Source: Strigamia acuminata
Lineage: Eukaryota; Arthropoda; Chilopoda; Geophilomorpha; Linotaeniidae
Direction: 5' to 3'
DNA length: 64,000 nucleotides
Assembly (NCBI GenBank): GCA_949358305.1
Contig: OX442314.1
Coordinates: forward strand, 40,802,581 to 40,866,580
In this document: piece by piece, positions 39,553 through 50,065 of the stretch
Position numbering within the stretch: the stretch's first letter is position 1
Layout: each line of letters starts with the position of its first letter
Notes under the pieces: generated by a model
Told to the model about the DNA's origin: nothing
Database searches by the model: none
The model's input: only the letters and a program-made list of their open reading frames with translations
Position numbers and translations under genes: made by a program

Positions 39553-39738
39553 GAATAAATCATCGGGGTCCCTTAAATAAAAGGAGGAACAATATCTAAT
39601 CATAAAATAATCTTTTTATTTAAATGATGATGAATGGTGCATAAAATATTTTACATTCTTAAATAATTGATACGCAAACAAATAATAATAATTTCCTAGT
39701 TTGGAGAAGACAGTCTTCTCGTCACGATTTCTAATTAC

Positions 39739-42700
39739 TTATTTCTTCAAGTTATCGGCATAACTCGGCTTATCTTCCGAACTTGGTTCGTCCAGGTTGG
39801 GAGATGTGGTCAGTCTTGAAGAGTAGTCCGAGGGGTCTTCGCTCTCATTCAAGTAGAAACGTAGGTGTCCCGGCGCTTCCAGCGGATTTCCCGTTCGTTC
39901 GTGGGCCCAAATTGGTGGCAGGAAGGCCGACATACCTTGATTGGTGTGGTGGATTCTTTGGGCCTCGGCGATGCTGGTTGGTGCGCGATGGGCTCGGAGT
40001 AGTCGTTGATGTTGGATGAAGCGCTCGCCTCCGGCTCCGGCTTCGATAGCGTCCTTCATCCAGACGTAAAGAGAATAGCCACGATCTGGAGACTGGAGTA
40101 GTTTTGCCTCCGTGTCCTTCGTAAAGGACAACCCTGGGAAGTACATCCTGAGTCTGGCGGCGATTTGAGGCTCTGTCGTCTTTGGAACCTTCTTGCTCGA
40201 CTTTGGGAGGAGCATCTTTTTCTTGGGTTCCTTCTTCTTGAGCGGGACTGGTTCGGCCAGTGGCTCGGAGGGTCCCTTCTCCCTCGGCGGAGGCGGAGGA
40301 GGAGGCGTCGGATCCCTGGGAACCGGAGCCTCTGCGGTTGGCGTGGCCGCCGAAGGTGACGGGAGCGAGCGTTGAATTATCGCTCGAACGTTCTGGTAGG
40401 AGGCCTCTGGATCCGGGTCCTGGGCCACCATTTGGGCTCGAATTACTGCCGCAGAGGGCACCAGACGTGTCCAGCTGTCTACGAGAGCCGGCGGAACTTG
40501 GAAACCCTCGTGGGCCACCACGATCCAGGCTGCTACAGCAACACGTGCGTTTCGGAAGGTGGCGGCGGCCAGCAAAATCGACATCAAGTCGGTAATGGCA
40601 ACCACGATCCTCGTATTCCAATTTGGATGATCCCGATTTTTGTTCTGCGTATATTCAATTGAGATCCGCTGAAGGTTCGTGATGACGTTTTGGATCACGT
40701 TTTGTTGGTAGGAGTCCATCTCGCACAAAAGCGCTCTAGCTTGCTCCACGGTCGTTACCTCCAGAAACTGTTGCAACGTTACCTCCGAAGGGTTGATTGG
40801 AGTCGAGGCTTGGATGACTGCTGGGGCTGGCAACATCGGATTGGGTCCCGTGGATGTCGTTGGCTGAGGCACAGATCTGACCAGACGTCTTGATTTTTCC
40901 GGTTCGGGCTTGTCCCAAACGATTGGAGTTCTCGTTGAAGTTGAGGCTTCGGGGATAGTTGGGAGAGGTTCGACTTTGGTCGGTCCAAAGCGAGCTTCTC
41001 GATGTCTGAGTTGTTCTTCAGAACTCAGTGTCGGTGCGCCGATTATCACTTTCTTGCGAAAGGCGCTTGGGAGGCTGACGCTGGATGTTACGCTTCTCGT
41101 CTGTGAGAGTTCCGGCTTGATGAAAGCACTTGGCGCCGTCTCTAGACTCGAGGCGGTCGAGGGGGTCGGGCGGTAGACTGGTTTCGGCTGCATTTGTTGG
41201 TATTTCATAACCACCGCGAGGAGATCCGCCTGAGTATACATCTTCTTCTGCTCGGGGACCTCGTCGATAATCACTTCGTCGTCAATCTTCATCGGTTCGG
41301 GACTGTCCCAAATCGATTTGATGACTTCACAGCGTCTCCTATCTCGCTGTCGTAATTCCTCTTCGCGATACGCTTTCCATGAACGTGCGCGACTCTCCGA
41401 TCCTCTCCTTCTTCGTTCGTCCTGTAACCGGAGGTTCTCTCGTTCACGTCGGGCTTTCTCATCACGTTCGCGTAGGAACTCCTCTCGATGTCTATTCCAG
41501 GATTCCTTGTTTTCTTCCCGCCGTCGGAAGTAATTTCTACGATAATCGTCCCAATTTTCTTGGTTCCTATCGCGTCTGCGTTGATCCTCTCGACGGTCGG
41601 GGCGTTCGCGCACATTTTCTCTTCTTCGGCTGGTTGACGGGGCGTCCCTGGATTGAAATCGCGATGTTTGTGGGGCCTCCGTCTTTCCCAGGCGAGAGAG
41701 AGCGCTTGGTTTGGCCAGGCGTTTCTCTGTCGCGGGTTTCTTATTCTGCGCGCTGCTGGAAGTGCTTGGCTTGTCCAGGCATTGTTTCTTCGCTGAGCAG
41801 CCTGCTTCGTCGTGCTCGTTGGAGAGACGTTTCTCGGCTTTCTGGCGTTTGCGACCAAAGAAGCCCAAAAAATGCAATTGATGCATTGCTCGTTGCGAGG
41901 TGATGAAACCGTGTCTCGGTCTCCAATCTGGGCGGTCGGGCCGGTCTTCGCGGATCTGAAGGAGCCAAAACCTGATTTCCTCGGTCGAGTAACCGTCCGG
42001 CTGTAGATAATTGAAAACCTCGTCATGTGCGGTCCGCCTTACTTCTTCGTAATATGCCATATGGATCTGGTGTTTTTCTTCATCTGTTTCGGCGTCGCGC
42101 CATTGTTCGTAAACGTCCCATCCTCGCTGGTCGTCAGGAAAGGCGGCTCGGATTAGTGGATTCGGGATTGGCGCTGGCGGGTCCATATTTCTCGAGATAA
42201 CTGCCCGTAAAGCTGCTTGATATTGGCGCGGCATGTAGTGGATCAACGTTTGCTGGCTGGACCAGTAGCGGCTGATCGCACGGGACAATAAAAGGCGAAT
42301 TTTCCATGGTTCAAAGTCGACCGCTTCTTCGAGCGCTTGTCGGAACAGTATGGGGATTACTTCGCGCCATAAGCTGCCTGCGGAAACTCTTTTCGGGTCG
42401 ATTTGCCCCCACGTAGTGCGATATCCGTCCTAAATATTAGAATATTAATAAATATATTAGGATCGTTGATTAATTTGTCATATTTTTGTAGAGATTCTTT
42501 CGTCTAACACAAGATGGCGTCATGGTCGGCCATGTGCTTTTCGACCACGTGTTTTGAAGTTAATTTTTCTTTCGGTATTTGATTAATTTTGATAATTTGT
42601 CACTTAAAGTTAAATTATTTTTTCGTTTGTGGTCAGTCCACGAACTTATTTCGTATTTTTGATTATCGATACTTGAATTTTTTCTATTTTTTTTTTTTTT

Positions 42701-42862
42701 TTTACTTACGTCGGGTTGGACATCGGGTTCATTGGGTTCGTCCCAATTTCCCTCTTCGTTGTTTACAATGATTTGTAACAAATCCACTTGATCTTCATCG
42801 TCATCCTCGGAAGCGTTGTTTACGGCCCGTTCAATTTCTTTCTTCCAATCATTTCTTTTCAT
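39739..42862 (-). CDS. Gypsy-A third ORF (ORF3), two exons, about 947 aa
   Basis: Exon 1 (42862-42710) starts MKRNDWKKEIERAVNNASE, is very acidic and ends at GAC|GTAAGT. Exon 2 (42429-39739) begins right after a TTTAG acceptor and stays open to TAA. The 280-nt intron (42709-42430) joins them in phase 0, and the exon 2 frame is closed by TAG exactly at the acceptor. Exon 2 encodes PKRVSAGSLWREVIPILF, a long Arg/Glu-rich region (about residues 230-370), a Pro/Ser-rich linker, a helical block (ITDLMSILLAAATFRNARVA, PPALVDSWTRLVPS), a PPPPPPP run, a lysine cluster and a C-terminus with RLRMYFPGLSF. There is no signal peptide or membrane span. The helical block resembles relics at 15700 and 52073. 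It lies 186 nt after pol. Function unknown; not a standard envelope. Confidence 0.7.
42430..42709 (-). other. Predicted intron in Gypsy-A ORF3
   Basis: GTAAGT donor, TTTAG acceptor, 280 nt, AT-rich with a poly-T (plus strand) tract next to the donor. Splicing keeps the frame; without it exon 1 would run into a lysine/asparagine stretch and stop at 42560. Confidence 0.6.
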
Positions 42863-43047
42863 TTTTCGGAAATTAATTTGATACTTTGATTTACGGCTGC
42901 CTCGAGGTGATCGTCGCTTAGTCGGAGATGACAGTGATAAATGTGGGTCGGGTTAGAGGTTAACTATTAGTCTCATGTCATCTTTGATTGGTTTGGCCAA
43001 TTAAGACGCATTGTGGGACGTAACAGGTGTCCCCCCTGTGGTTGTTT

Positions 43048-46000
43048 TTATCGATTGTTTGAGACAATGGCCGGAGTCGCTTTTTGTTTTCCGACGAGTT
43101 TCCCGTCTTTTATGAACGGGTTTGGCTTGTGTCGACGCATACCGTATATTTTATCAGGTTTGAGGATTCTTGTAGTCTTATTTTTGTTTGATTGCTTTCC
43201 TTTTTTAGGAGATTCTTCGACTATTTCCTCCCTCTCCGAAATCTCATCCGGGGCGTCGGCCGCTTCGTGTGACTCATCTTGAACTAAATTGGTTGGGCCA
43301 GTTTGTTCATCTAAAAACATGTCGCGAATAATTGGATTTTGCGCTGGTTTCGTCTGATATTCCGTCCAAGCCTCTTGAGGAAACTCAGGTAAGTATGGAG
43401 TTAATTCTCGGGCGTGGATCGATCTAAAATTAACGTTGTCTGCCAATCTTTTTAGCTTGAAAGCGTTTCCGCCGTGGGCTTCGAGTATGACGTACGGGCC
43501 GTCGCGTTTGTCTGCTAAGCCTGCGTGGACCCCCTTATCGGCGCTGGACTGAATATGTGTGTCTTTCCAGACGAGGTCATTGACTTTAAAATTGCAGAAG
43601 GGCCGATCCTTTCCAGCAATGCTAATACGATCTCTCATGTCGAATATGTGTGACATCATGTGCTGATAAGTGGCCGAAATTATTTGCTCCAGTCTGTCGA
43701 CATAAATATGAGGCTTCTCAGGATCAATTTCCAGTATTTCCTCCGGTATTCGTGGGTCCCAGGGTACTCTGAGTTCCCGAGCGAAGTTTAGAAACGCGGG
43801 AGAAAATTTGCGGTTCCTTGAGATCGTTGTGCGGATGCTGAAGGCAATTTCACGAAGATATTCGTCCCAGCTGGAGTGAACATCGGTGAAAATTGCTAGT
43901 GCATATTTTATATCGCGATTTAACCTTTCGACGGGATTGGCCCGTGGATTATAGGTTGATGTATATGATGTCTCGATGTCGAATTTTTTACAGAAGTCTT
44001 TGTACAAATTTGACGCGAATTGTGGTCCATTATCGGAGATTAATTTTCGAGGGAATCCAAAATGAAGCGCCACTTCGTACAAACATCGAATGATTTTTTG
44101 CTTAGTTGGTCTCTCCATTGGAAAGAGTTCGGGCCATCCAGTCGCGACATCCATGATTACTAATATATATTTGTTTTTATTGGATGACGTGGGCTTTGGG
44201 CCCATTAAATCCACGCTCCAGCAATCGAAGGGTGCGAAAGGGCCAAGTGAGATTCTCTCGTAGCTCTTGGGCGTCCTCGGCTTGCACGCTTGGCATCTGG
44301 GGCAGTGATGAATAAAACGAACGATATCTCGGGTCATTTTTGGCCAGAAATAAAGTTGATTTGCTCGGTAGATCGTTCTGGCCACTCCAGAATGTCCGGC
44401 GAGCGGGTGTCCGTGGACCATCCACAGAAACCTTGTCAGCAGACTCCTGGGTATAACGACTTTCATCGAAGTTCCCGTCTCCGTCAGATCATCGCGGAAA
44501 TTCGGGTGGTGTTTTAGTAGAAGTCCATCCTCGATTAAGTACGTGGAGGCTTCTCTTTCGAATTCTTCGCGTTGGATTTCGTCGAAATTCTCGTCGGGAA
44601 ATTTTTTATCTGTGATGAAGTTTCGATAAGTTTTACAGAAGTCGTCTGTCATCTGGGCGGCTATTAATTCGTCCCTGGTGGGCGGCTTACTATTCGTCCC
44701 CTTGCTTACGTGGGCGACGAATGCTCGAACGTACTTGTCGGAGATTCGAGGTTCTATCGTTAGCTCGTAATTTGGGTGAGCGTCCTTGACAGACTGGTAT
44801 GCTCGGAGCCAATAATTGTAATAATTTTGGTCTCCTGACTCGAGTTTCTCCTTGGGTAATTCGTTTAGCTTTTTAAATTCCCATTTTCGGACGGGGTTCG
44901 GACAGTAGAAGAGGCGTGAGTCGTCCTCTCCGCAGTCGGTCTCGTCTTCGGGGTCTGAAGCTGGGGCTCGTGAGAGGGCGTCTGCCACGACGTTGAATTT
45001 TCCGGGTCGGTATTCAATGATTAAGTCACAAGCCATTAATTCTAGCTGCCAGCGAGCCATTCTTCCGGACGGTTCCTTCAACGCCATTAACCACTTTAGT
45101 GCTTCGTGGTCAGTTTGTACGTTGAACTTGGTAAATTCCAGGTATGGTCTGAATTTTCGGATTGCCCAGACGACGGCTAGACATTCTAACTCTGTCGCAT
45201 TATAATTCTTTTCGGCTGCTTGTAATTTCCGGCTGATGAACATCGTCGGGACCTCTAACACTACTCCGTCGATGTCATGCTTTTGAAGCAACGCAGCACC
45301 TAGGCCAATTCGACTGGCGTCGGTGTGAAGAGTGAATTCTCGATTAAGATCTGGTAGGGGAATTCGTTTTACATCGATCAGCATTTGTTTTATCTTGTTA
45401 AACGATGTTTCGCAGTGGTCAGTCCACTCGAAATCTTCATCGTTGCGTAACAGATCTGTGATGGGTGCCGCGACGTCTGCCAAATTTGGGAGCAATCGAT
45501 TGAAGAAATTCACCATGCCCATGAAACGTTGGACTCCTTTTACATCTTCCGGGGCGGGGAACTGGCTAATCGCCTGGGTCTTTTTCGGGTCGATGGATAG
45601 GCCACCTGTTCCGACTGTGTAACCCAGGAATGCCAATTCTTTGCGGCAAAATTTACTTTTCCCTGGATGAATGTTTAGACCGGCTTTTGTGAGTCGCTCC
45701 ATGACGTCATTCACGTGTATCAGGTGGTCTTCAAAAGTTTGGGAGACTATGACTATATCATCGAGGTAAGCCCATGCGTATTTGTGTAAGGCATCGCCGA
45801 GAACTTTTTCTATTAGTTTTTGAAAGGTGGCGGGTGCGTTTACTAACCCGAAGGGCATTACATTAAACATCAGTCGACCCTGTGGTGCCCAAAAAGCTGT
45901 TTTCTCTTTATCCTCTTCCCGCAATTCAACCTGCCAGTAACCCTTGGACAAGTCCATGGTCGTGACCCAGTTAAATGGGGCGAGCTCCCGTAGAATCGCT

Positions 46001-47130
46001 TCTATTGACGGCATTTGGATGGGGTCGATGACGGTTATGGCGTTTAAAGGTCTATAATCGATGCAGAGGCGCGGTTCGGAGCCTGGTCGCATGACGAGGA
46101 CAATCCTCATTCCATATTCTCCGATGGCGTGCGACACGATCCCTTTTTCGAGCAACTCGTTGCACATCGTTCTTACGATATGTCTCTTTTGGGGATTCAT
46201 AGTTTTAAAAGGTACTCGCACCGGTTTTCCCGTAACCAATTCGATCTCGTGCATTACGTAACTAGTCTTTCCTGGATCTTTATTTAAGTTCTTCGAGTGC
46301 TTCTTGAGCATTTCCTCGAGGAGTTTCGTTTGTTCTTCTCCGAGATTGGCGTCCATGGCCAGATTATGTATTAAATTCTCCTCTTGGAGGATAGTATTAA
46401 ACGACTTAAAATTATAGTCTTGGATGAACTTCTTAATTTCGCCTCCTCCCCATTCCTCGTCGTCCTTAGCTTTGTCTAGGAGTTCCGGAGGTATTATGGG
46501 TAGTCGTGGGTCCTCGTGGTTGTCGATGTAATTCCACGAACGTGTGACTGGGTTGGGCTGGATGTTCATCCGTTCCATCAAATCCATTCCTATCAGCAGG
46601 ATTGTGTCTCGGGTTGGTAACACGATGAAGAAATGCTTAATCGTGCCTCCTTCCCATACAAAATCGGTTGATAACGTCCCCACTGCTCTAACTTCTCCCG
46701 CTGCTGTAAGAACTCGAATGTTCTCGTTCATTCCCCGTAATTTTTTCTGTATTTTTTCTTCGAGTGATTCGAATAAGTCGGTGGAGATAAACGACTGATC
46801 CGCTCCCGAGTCGAGTAGTCCCATTAACACCTTTTTGCCGAAAGAGACTGGTATTTTAGCCAGTACGCTCTTCGCTTCTGTTGATAGGTTGCAACGAAGT
46901 ATTCGCTTTTTAAGAGGATTGGCCCCTTGGTCAAGCGGCAAAGTCATGAAAGCGTTGGCTATACCGTCTTCGTCTCTAATTTCGAATTTCCGTTTTTTGG
47001 TTGGAGTTGTGACTTCCTCGTTGGCAGCTTCCTCGAAGAATTCCAACAATTTTTCCATTTCTTTAATTTGTTTTTCCACCAGAGTAAGGTCCATCGTTTT
47101 CGAAGTTATCGCGAGCGGATGTGGAATCAC
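43048..47130 (-). CDS. pol: Gypsy-A Pol polyprotein (protease, RT, RNase H, integrase)
   Basis: The 1360 codons run from GTG at 47130; the first ATG is 12 codons in, and the frame is already open upstream of the frameshift heptamer, so a Gag-Pol fusion is likely. Protease: LLDSGADQSFIS (about 105). Reverse transcriptase: FNVMPFGLVNAPATFQ and YLDDIVIVS (about 453). RNase H: LHTDASRIGLGAALLQ (about 600). Integrase: HPLAGHSG..CPRCQAC finger (about 907-945) and DDE residues in SVDLMGPKP, SDNGPQFAS and PVERLNRD (about 970, 1033, 1066). GPY/F-like RDGPYVILEAH near 1210. The C-terminal tail is acidic then basic. The order is Ty3/gypsy. All catalytic motifs are intact. Confidence 0.95.
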   Translation of the reverse strand: MIPHPLAITSKTMDLTLVEKQIKEMEKLLEFFEEAANEEVTTPTKKRKFEIRDEDGIANAFMTLPLDQGANPLKKRILRCNLSTEAKSVLAKIPVSFGKKVLMGLLDSGADQSFISTDLFESLEEKIQKKLRGMNENIRVLTAAGEVRAVGTLSTDFVWEGGTIKHFFIVLPTRDTILLIGMDLMERMNIQPNPVTRSWNYIDNHEDPRLPIIPPELLDKAKDDEEWGGGEIKKFIQDYNFKSFNTILQEENLIHNLAMDANLGEEQTKLLEEMLKKHSKNLNKDPGKTSYVMHEIELVTGKPVRVPFKTMNPQKRHIVRTMCNELLEKGIVSHAIGEYGMRIVLVMRPGSEPRLCIDYRPLNAITVIDPIQMPSIEAILRELAPFNWVTTMDLSKGYWQVELREEDKEKTAFWAPQGRLMFNVMPFGLVNAPATFQKLIEKVLGDALHKYAWAYLDDIVIVSQTFEDHLIHVNDVMERLTKAGLNIHPGKSKFCRKELAFLGYTVGTGGLSIDPKKTQAISQFPAPEDVKGVQRFMGMVNFFNRLLPNLADVAAPITDLLRNDEDFEWTDHCETSFNKIKQMLIDVKRIPLPDLNREFTLHTDASRIGLGAALLQKHDIDGVVLEVPTMFISRKLQAAEKNYNATELECLAVVWAIRKFRPYLEFTKFNVQTDHEALKWLMALKEPSGRMARWQLELMACDLIIEYRPGKFNVVADALSRAPASDPEDETDCGEDDSRLFYCPNPVRKWEFKKLNELPKEKLESGDQNYYNYWLRAYQSVKDAHPNYELTIEPRISDKYVRAFVAHVSKGTNSKPPTRDELIAAQMTDDFCKTYRNFITDKKFPDENFDEIQREEFEREASTYLIEDGLLLKHHPNFRDDLTETGTSMKVVIPRSLLTRFLWMVHGHPLAGHSGVARTIYRANQLYFWPKMTRDIVRFIHHCPRCQACKPRTPKSYERISLGPFAPFDCWSVDLMGPKPTSSNKNKYILVIMDVATGWPELFPMERPTKQKIIRCLYEVALHFGFPRKLISDNGPQFASNLYKDFCKKFDIETSYTSTYNPRANPVERLNRDIKYALAIFTDVHSSWDEYLREIAFSIRTTISRNRKFSPAFLNFARELRVPWDPRIPEEILEIDPEKPHIYVDRLEQIISATYQHMMSHIFDMRDRISIAGKDRPFCNFKVNDLVWKDTHIQSSADKGVHAGLADKRDGPYVILEAHGGNAFKLKRLADNVNFRSIHARELTPYLPEFPQEAWTEYQTKPAQNPIIRDMFLDEQTGPTNLVQDESHEAADAPDEISEREEIVEESPKKGKQSNKNKTTRILKPDKIYGMRRHKPNPFIKDGKLVGKQKATPAIVSNNR

Positions 47131-47160
47131 TTTTGTTCCGCCCGCGAGTTCCAGTTTTTT
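47109..47160 (-). promoter_or_regulatory. -1 ribosomal frameshift signal at gag-pol junction (copy B)
   Basis: A AAA AAC at 47160-47154 in gag frame, 6-nt spacer TGGAAC, then an 11-bp stem (47147-47137 with 47119-47109). It is identical in layout to copy A (847-898). The gag stop TGA (47129-47127) lies within the hairpin loop. Confidence 0.78.
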
Positions 47161-49973
47161 GTCATACTGTCGAGTTTGGCGGTGAGTTCCTTCAAGATTT
47201 TGTCTTGTTCCTTCGCGAGCAATTTCACTAGCTCCTCACGCTCTGCGGCCTTGTCGTCGGCTTTTTTCTTTGCCAGTTTTGGGCAGGCCTGACGCCAGTG
47301 GCCGTCTTCGTTACAGAAATTACAAGGGCTTTTCTTCTTTCCCTCCCGCTCAAAAGGTTTTTTGGGGTAGTCCTTCTTCTCGGAAGTCGCCTCTGTTTTC
47401 GGGTTGTGGTGTTCCGATTTTCTGGACTTCATCTGAGGTCGGTAGCTGGGCGCCAGTTCCTTCCCCATGTTTGCGTGTACCACATCGTTGATACCTTCGT
47501 CAGCCTCATCGCTTTCCGAGAATTGCTCAGAGTCTTCGCTTACTTCGTCTTCCGACTTTTCCTCGGCGGCGTTAGTTTGCGTGCGATAGGCCTTACTCGG
47601 AGGTGGTAAAGGGTTAGAAGCTTGTTGGTTTTTCTTTGAGGGGAGTGGCTCTATACTTCCGTTTAGATAATTTCGCGATTGGAGCAGCTTAGTGGAGTCT
47701 ATGCTGCGCTCCTGTATTCGTTGCTGTCGGGCCACTCCTAGAGCTCGCTCTTCTTTTGTCAGATTTTCGTTATACCGAGCATTTACTTCGGTGTGTTTCT
47801 TCTCGACGAAAGCTAGGATGGCTTTGAAATTATCCCCCTTAGGAGCGTTCATTTCTCGTAGGACTTTGGTTGCGGTTTCGTTTAGTCCTTGTTCGAAGAG
47901 AGCTTTCTGAGCGTGTTGGTCAAATGGTTTGTCCATTTCACGGAACAGGCTGTCGGCTCGTTGTACGTATTCCCTCAGAGTTTCCCCGGGAGCTTGCTTC
48001 ATAGAGCTTACTCTTTTCTGGATTTCTTGGCTCGTCTCGCCATATTGATTGTGGAACTTTATGACGAAATCTTCCCAGTTTCGGGGTTGGACATCAGCGT
48101 ACCAGTTTCGGGCCCGGTTGATCAGCATTTCTGGTATTCCGCGTGCAACCATTTCGTCGGGTTCCGCTCCTAAGCGATTAATCGTCAGGGCGACTTCGTC
48201 CAAAAACAAGTTGCCGGCGTTCCAGGATCCGTCGAACTTAATTAGTCTCAGGGTCGTCCACTTGATGTTGTTATCCTTGCGAGAATACAGCCATCGGTCT
48301 GCGGAGTAACGTTTCAACAATCCTTCGCTTCGATCGTCCTCCTCGGTCTCTTGGCCACGGCTTTGTTGAAGCTTTTGGTCCATGGCCTGAAGGAGTTCGT
48401 CTCTCATCGTCCGTAGTTGGTTGCTTAGCGAGTCAGTCTCACTAAGCAGCGGTGATGATCGTGGATTGTCGGAAGGGAGGCTTGGGTAATGCGTACCGTT
48501 GCCCGTCAGTCCGAACTGATTGTGTTGGAACGACGTTTTCCCTGATGATCCCGCGGTGTTCGGGTTATTCGTGAGGTCTTGCGCTATGGTTGAGTTATCT
48601 GGGTTCGCTTTCTCTGGAGCGGAGGTTTGGCTCAACTTTGTTCCGGGCGGTATCAGATCGTCCAGTCGGGTCCCCGTGAGGCCTTGGTTCGTTTTTTTGA
48701 TAAAAACGTAGGAATCTCTCCCAGCATACGCTTCGGCGGCGTGTTTCTTTTCGAGGTGATTTTTAACTGCGTTAATCTCCTCGAGCGTCGGCATGGCCAG
48801 TTTATTTTGACCTACTTCGTTGCGTATTTGATTCTTCTGATTTATACATCTGATTAGTTCTGCGTTAGGGTCGCCTGGGTTGTTATTACTGGTTTGGCCA
48901 GTTTTCATTGCGAATGAGTTTTTTATTGCCCATGATTGCGCGCCCTGATTATTCCTCCTATCTTGTATAAACGCCTCGTACAGTTCTCCTTTGACTTCGT
49001 CCGATTCGTTCAAGATGCTATCTAGTCCGTTGACTCGGATACTGCCGTGAGATGCTTGAGAGTCGATACTTTCGCTGTCTGACGTTGCTTCGCCGCCTGT
49101 CTCGGACTGTTGTCGATCTGCTCCGACCCGACGTCGTTTCTCTCCGCGTCTGGCCGTGTTATCTGCCGATCGTTTTTCAGTCCTCTGATTTACTAGGTCG
49201 ATTACTCGGCTTAGCTCTGCGTAGGGATCCTTGTCCTGGTCGATCTCGATGCCGTGTGCGCAAGCTACCCGAGTTACTTCTATTGCTTTGGCTACCAGCT
49301 CCTTAGCTGTGTGAGACCGTTCTGGGGAGCTCTGTACGGAGTTTGGCTCCGAATGCTGGCTTAACCCGTTGCTTGGCGGCCGGATCTGGCAGTCCTTTGC
49401 CATTTCTCGTTCGATTATTTTCTGCTTCGCGAGCAATTCTCGAGCCAGCTCGCGCTCCAGTGCCATTTGTTTAGCTTGGTGTTCTTGTGCCAAGCTCTGT
49501 TCCATGGCAGCTAATTTCTCGCGATGCTCTCTGGCTAAATCTTCCATCAATTCGTTTTTCTTCTTCTCTAACGCGACTGTTCTTGCTTGGTCTGCGCGGG
49601 CAGCCTCGTTGATCATTGCGGCACTTGTGTTTGCCGCTTTATTTAGAAGAGTCATTAGATCCATTTCACTGGGATCCTTTTCGACAGGTCTTGGGCTTTT
49701 CAATCCGAATCGAGGGTTTTCGAACGATTTATTTAGTCCGTTTTCTTCGTGAGAGCTTCCTGATCCTTCGAATTCGCCTCCCGTAAACGGAAGTTGTCTT
49801 GCAAGGGGAAGGCTTTCACTTGATGATTCCGTTGAAACTTTAGTCGAGTTAGTCTCGACTTCTGGTTCCACGTGGTTCGCTTCTTCCGCTTTTTGGCGTT
49901 CGATTTCTTCGGCTTCTTTTCTATCCTTTTCGTCGTTACGCCTTTTTCTATCTTCTGCGGTAGTTTTTGTCAT
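47127..49973 (-). CDS. gag: Gypsy-A Gag polyprotein (copy B)
   Basis: 948 codons starting MTKTTAEDRKRR, the same length as in copy A with about eight substitutions, mostly conservative (for example INE to MNE region, K to R, F to L near the end). The charged coiled-coil N-terminus, capsid-like centre and CCHC knuckle (CNFCNEDGHWRQAC) are all intact. The G to D change inside the knuckle spacer does not touch the zinc ligands. It starts 92 nt inside the LTR, giving a very short leader. It overlaps pol by the frameshift region. Confidence 0.95.
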   Translation of the reverse strand: MTKTTAEDRKRRNDEKDRKEAEEIERQKAEEANHVEPEVETNSTKVSTESSSESLPLARQLPFTGGEFEGSGSSHEENGLNKSFENPRFGLKSPRPVEKDPSEMDLMTLLNKAANTSAAMINEAARADQARTVALEKKKNELMEDLAREHREKLAAMEQSLAQEHQAKQMALERELARELLAKQKIIEREMAKDCQIRPPSNGLSQHSEPNSVQSSPERSHTAKELVAKAIEVTRVACAHGIEIDQDKDPYAELSRVIDLVNQRTEKRSADNTARRGEKRRRVGADRQQSETGGEATSDSESIDSQASHGSIRVNGLDSILNESDEVKGELYEAFIQDRRNNQGAQSWAIKNSFAMKTGQTSNNNPGDPNAELIRCINQKNQIRNEVGQNKLAMPTLEEINAVKNHLEKKHAAEAYAGRDSYVFIKKTNQGLTGTRLDDLIPPGTKLSQTSAPEKANPDNSTIAQDLTNNPNTAGSSGKTSFQHNQFGLTGNGTHYPSLPSDNPRSSPLLSETDSLSNQLRTMRDELLQAMDQKLQQSRGQETEEDDRSEGLLKRYSADRWLYSRKDNNIKWTTLRLIKFDGSWNAGNLFLDEVALTINRLGAEPDEMVARGIPEMLINRARNWYADVQPRNWEDFVIKFHNQYGETSQEIQKRVSSMKQAPGETLREYVQRADSLFREMDKPFDQHAQKALFEQGLNETATKVLREMNAPKGDNFKAILAFVEKKHTEVNARYNENLTKEERALGVARQQRIQERSIDSTKLLQSRNYLNGSIEPLPSKKNQQASNPLPPPSKAYRTQTNAAEEKSEDEVSEDSEQFSESDEADEGINDVVHANMGKELAPSYRPQMKSRKSEHHNPKTEATSEKKDYPKKPFEREGKKKSPCNFCNEDGHWRQACPKLAKKKADDKAAEREELVKLLAKEQDKILKELTAKLDSMTKNWNSRAEQK

Positions 49974-50044
49974 TTCTTACGATATAATGATCGATCGAAA
50001 GATCCCGGTTATTATTTAAAGTATTGTCTTAAGGTTAGCAAATC

Positions 50045-50063
50045 TATCCCGGACAGACCCCCA
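50045..50063 (-). promoter_or_regulatory. Primer binding site of Gypsy-A copy B
   Basis: TGGGGGTCTGTCCGGGAT on the minus strand, two bases (CG) inside the 5' LTR, the same as in copy A. Confidence 0.7.
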
Positions 50064-50065
50064 CG

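Noticed and set aside
39739-42862. ORF3 as a retroviral envelope gene
   Set aside because: No signal peptide, no transmembrane helix, no furin-like processing site in an ectodomain context, and extreme Arg/Glu and Pro content. The position fits env but the protein does not.
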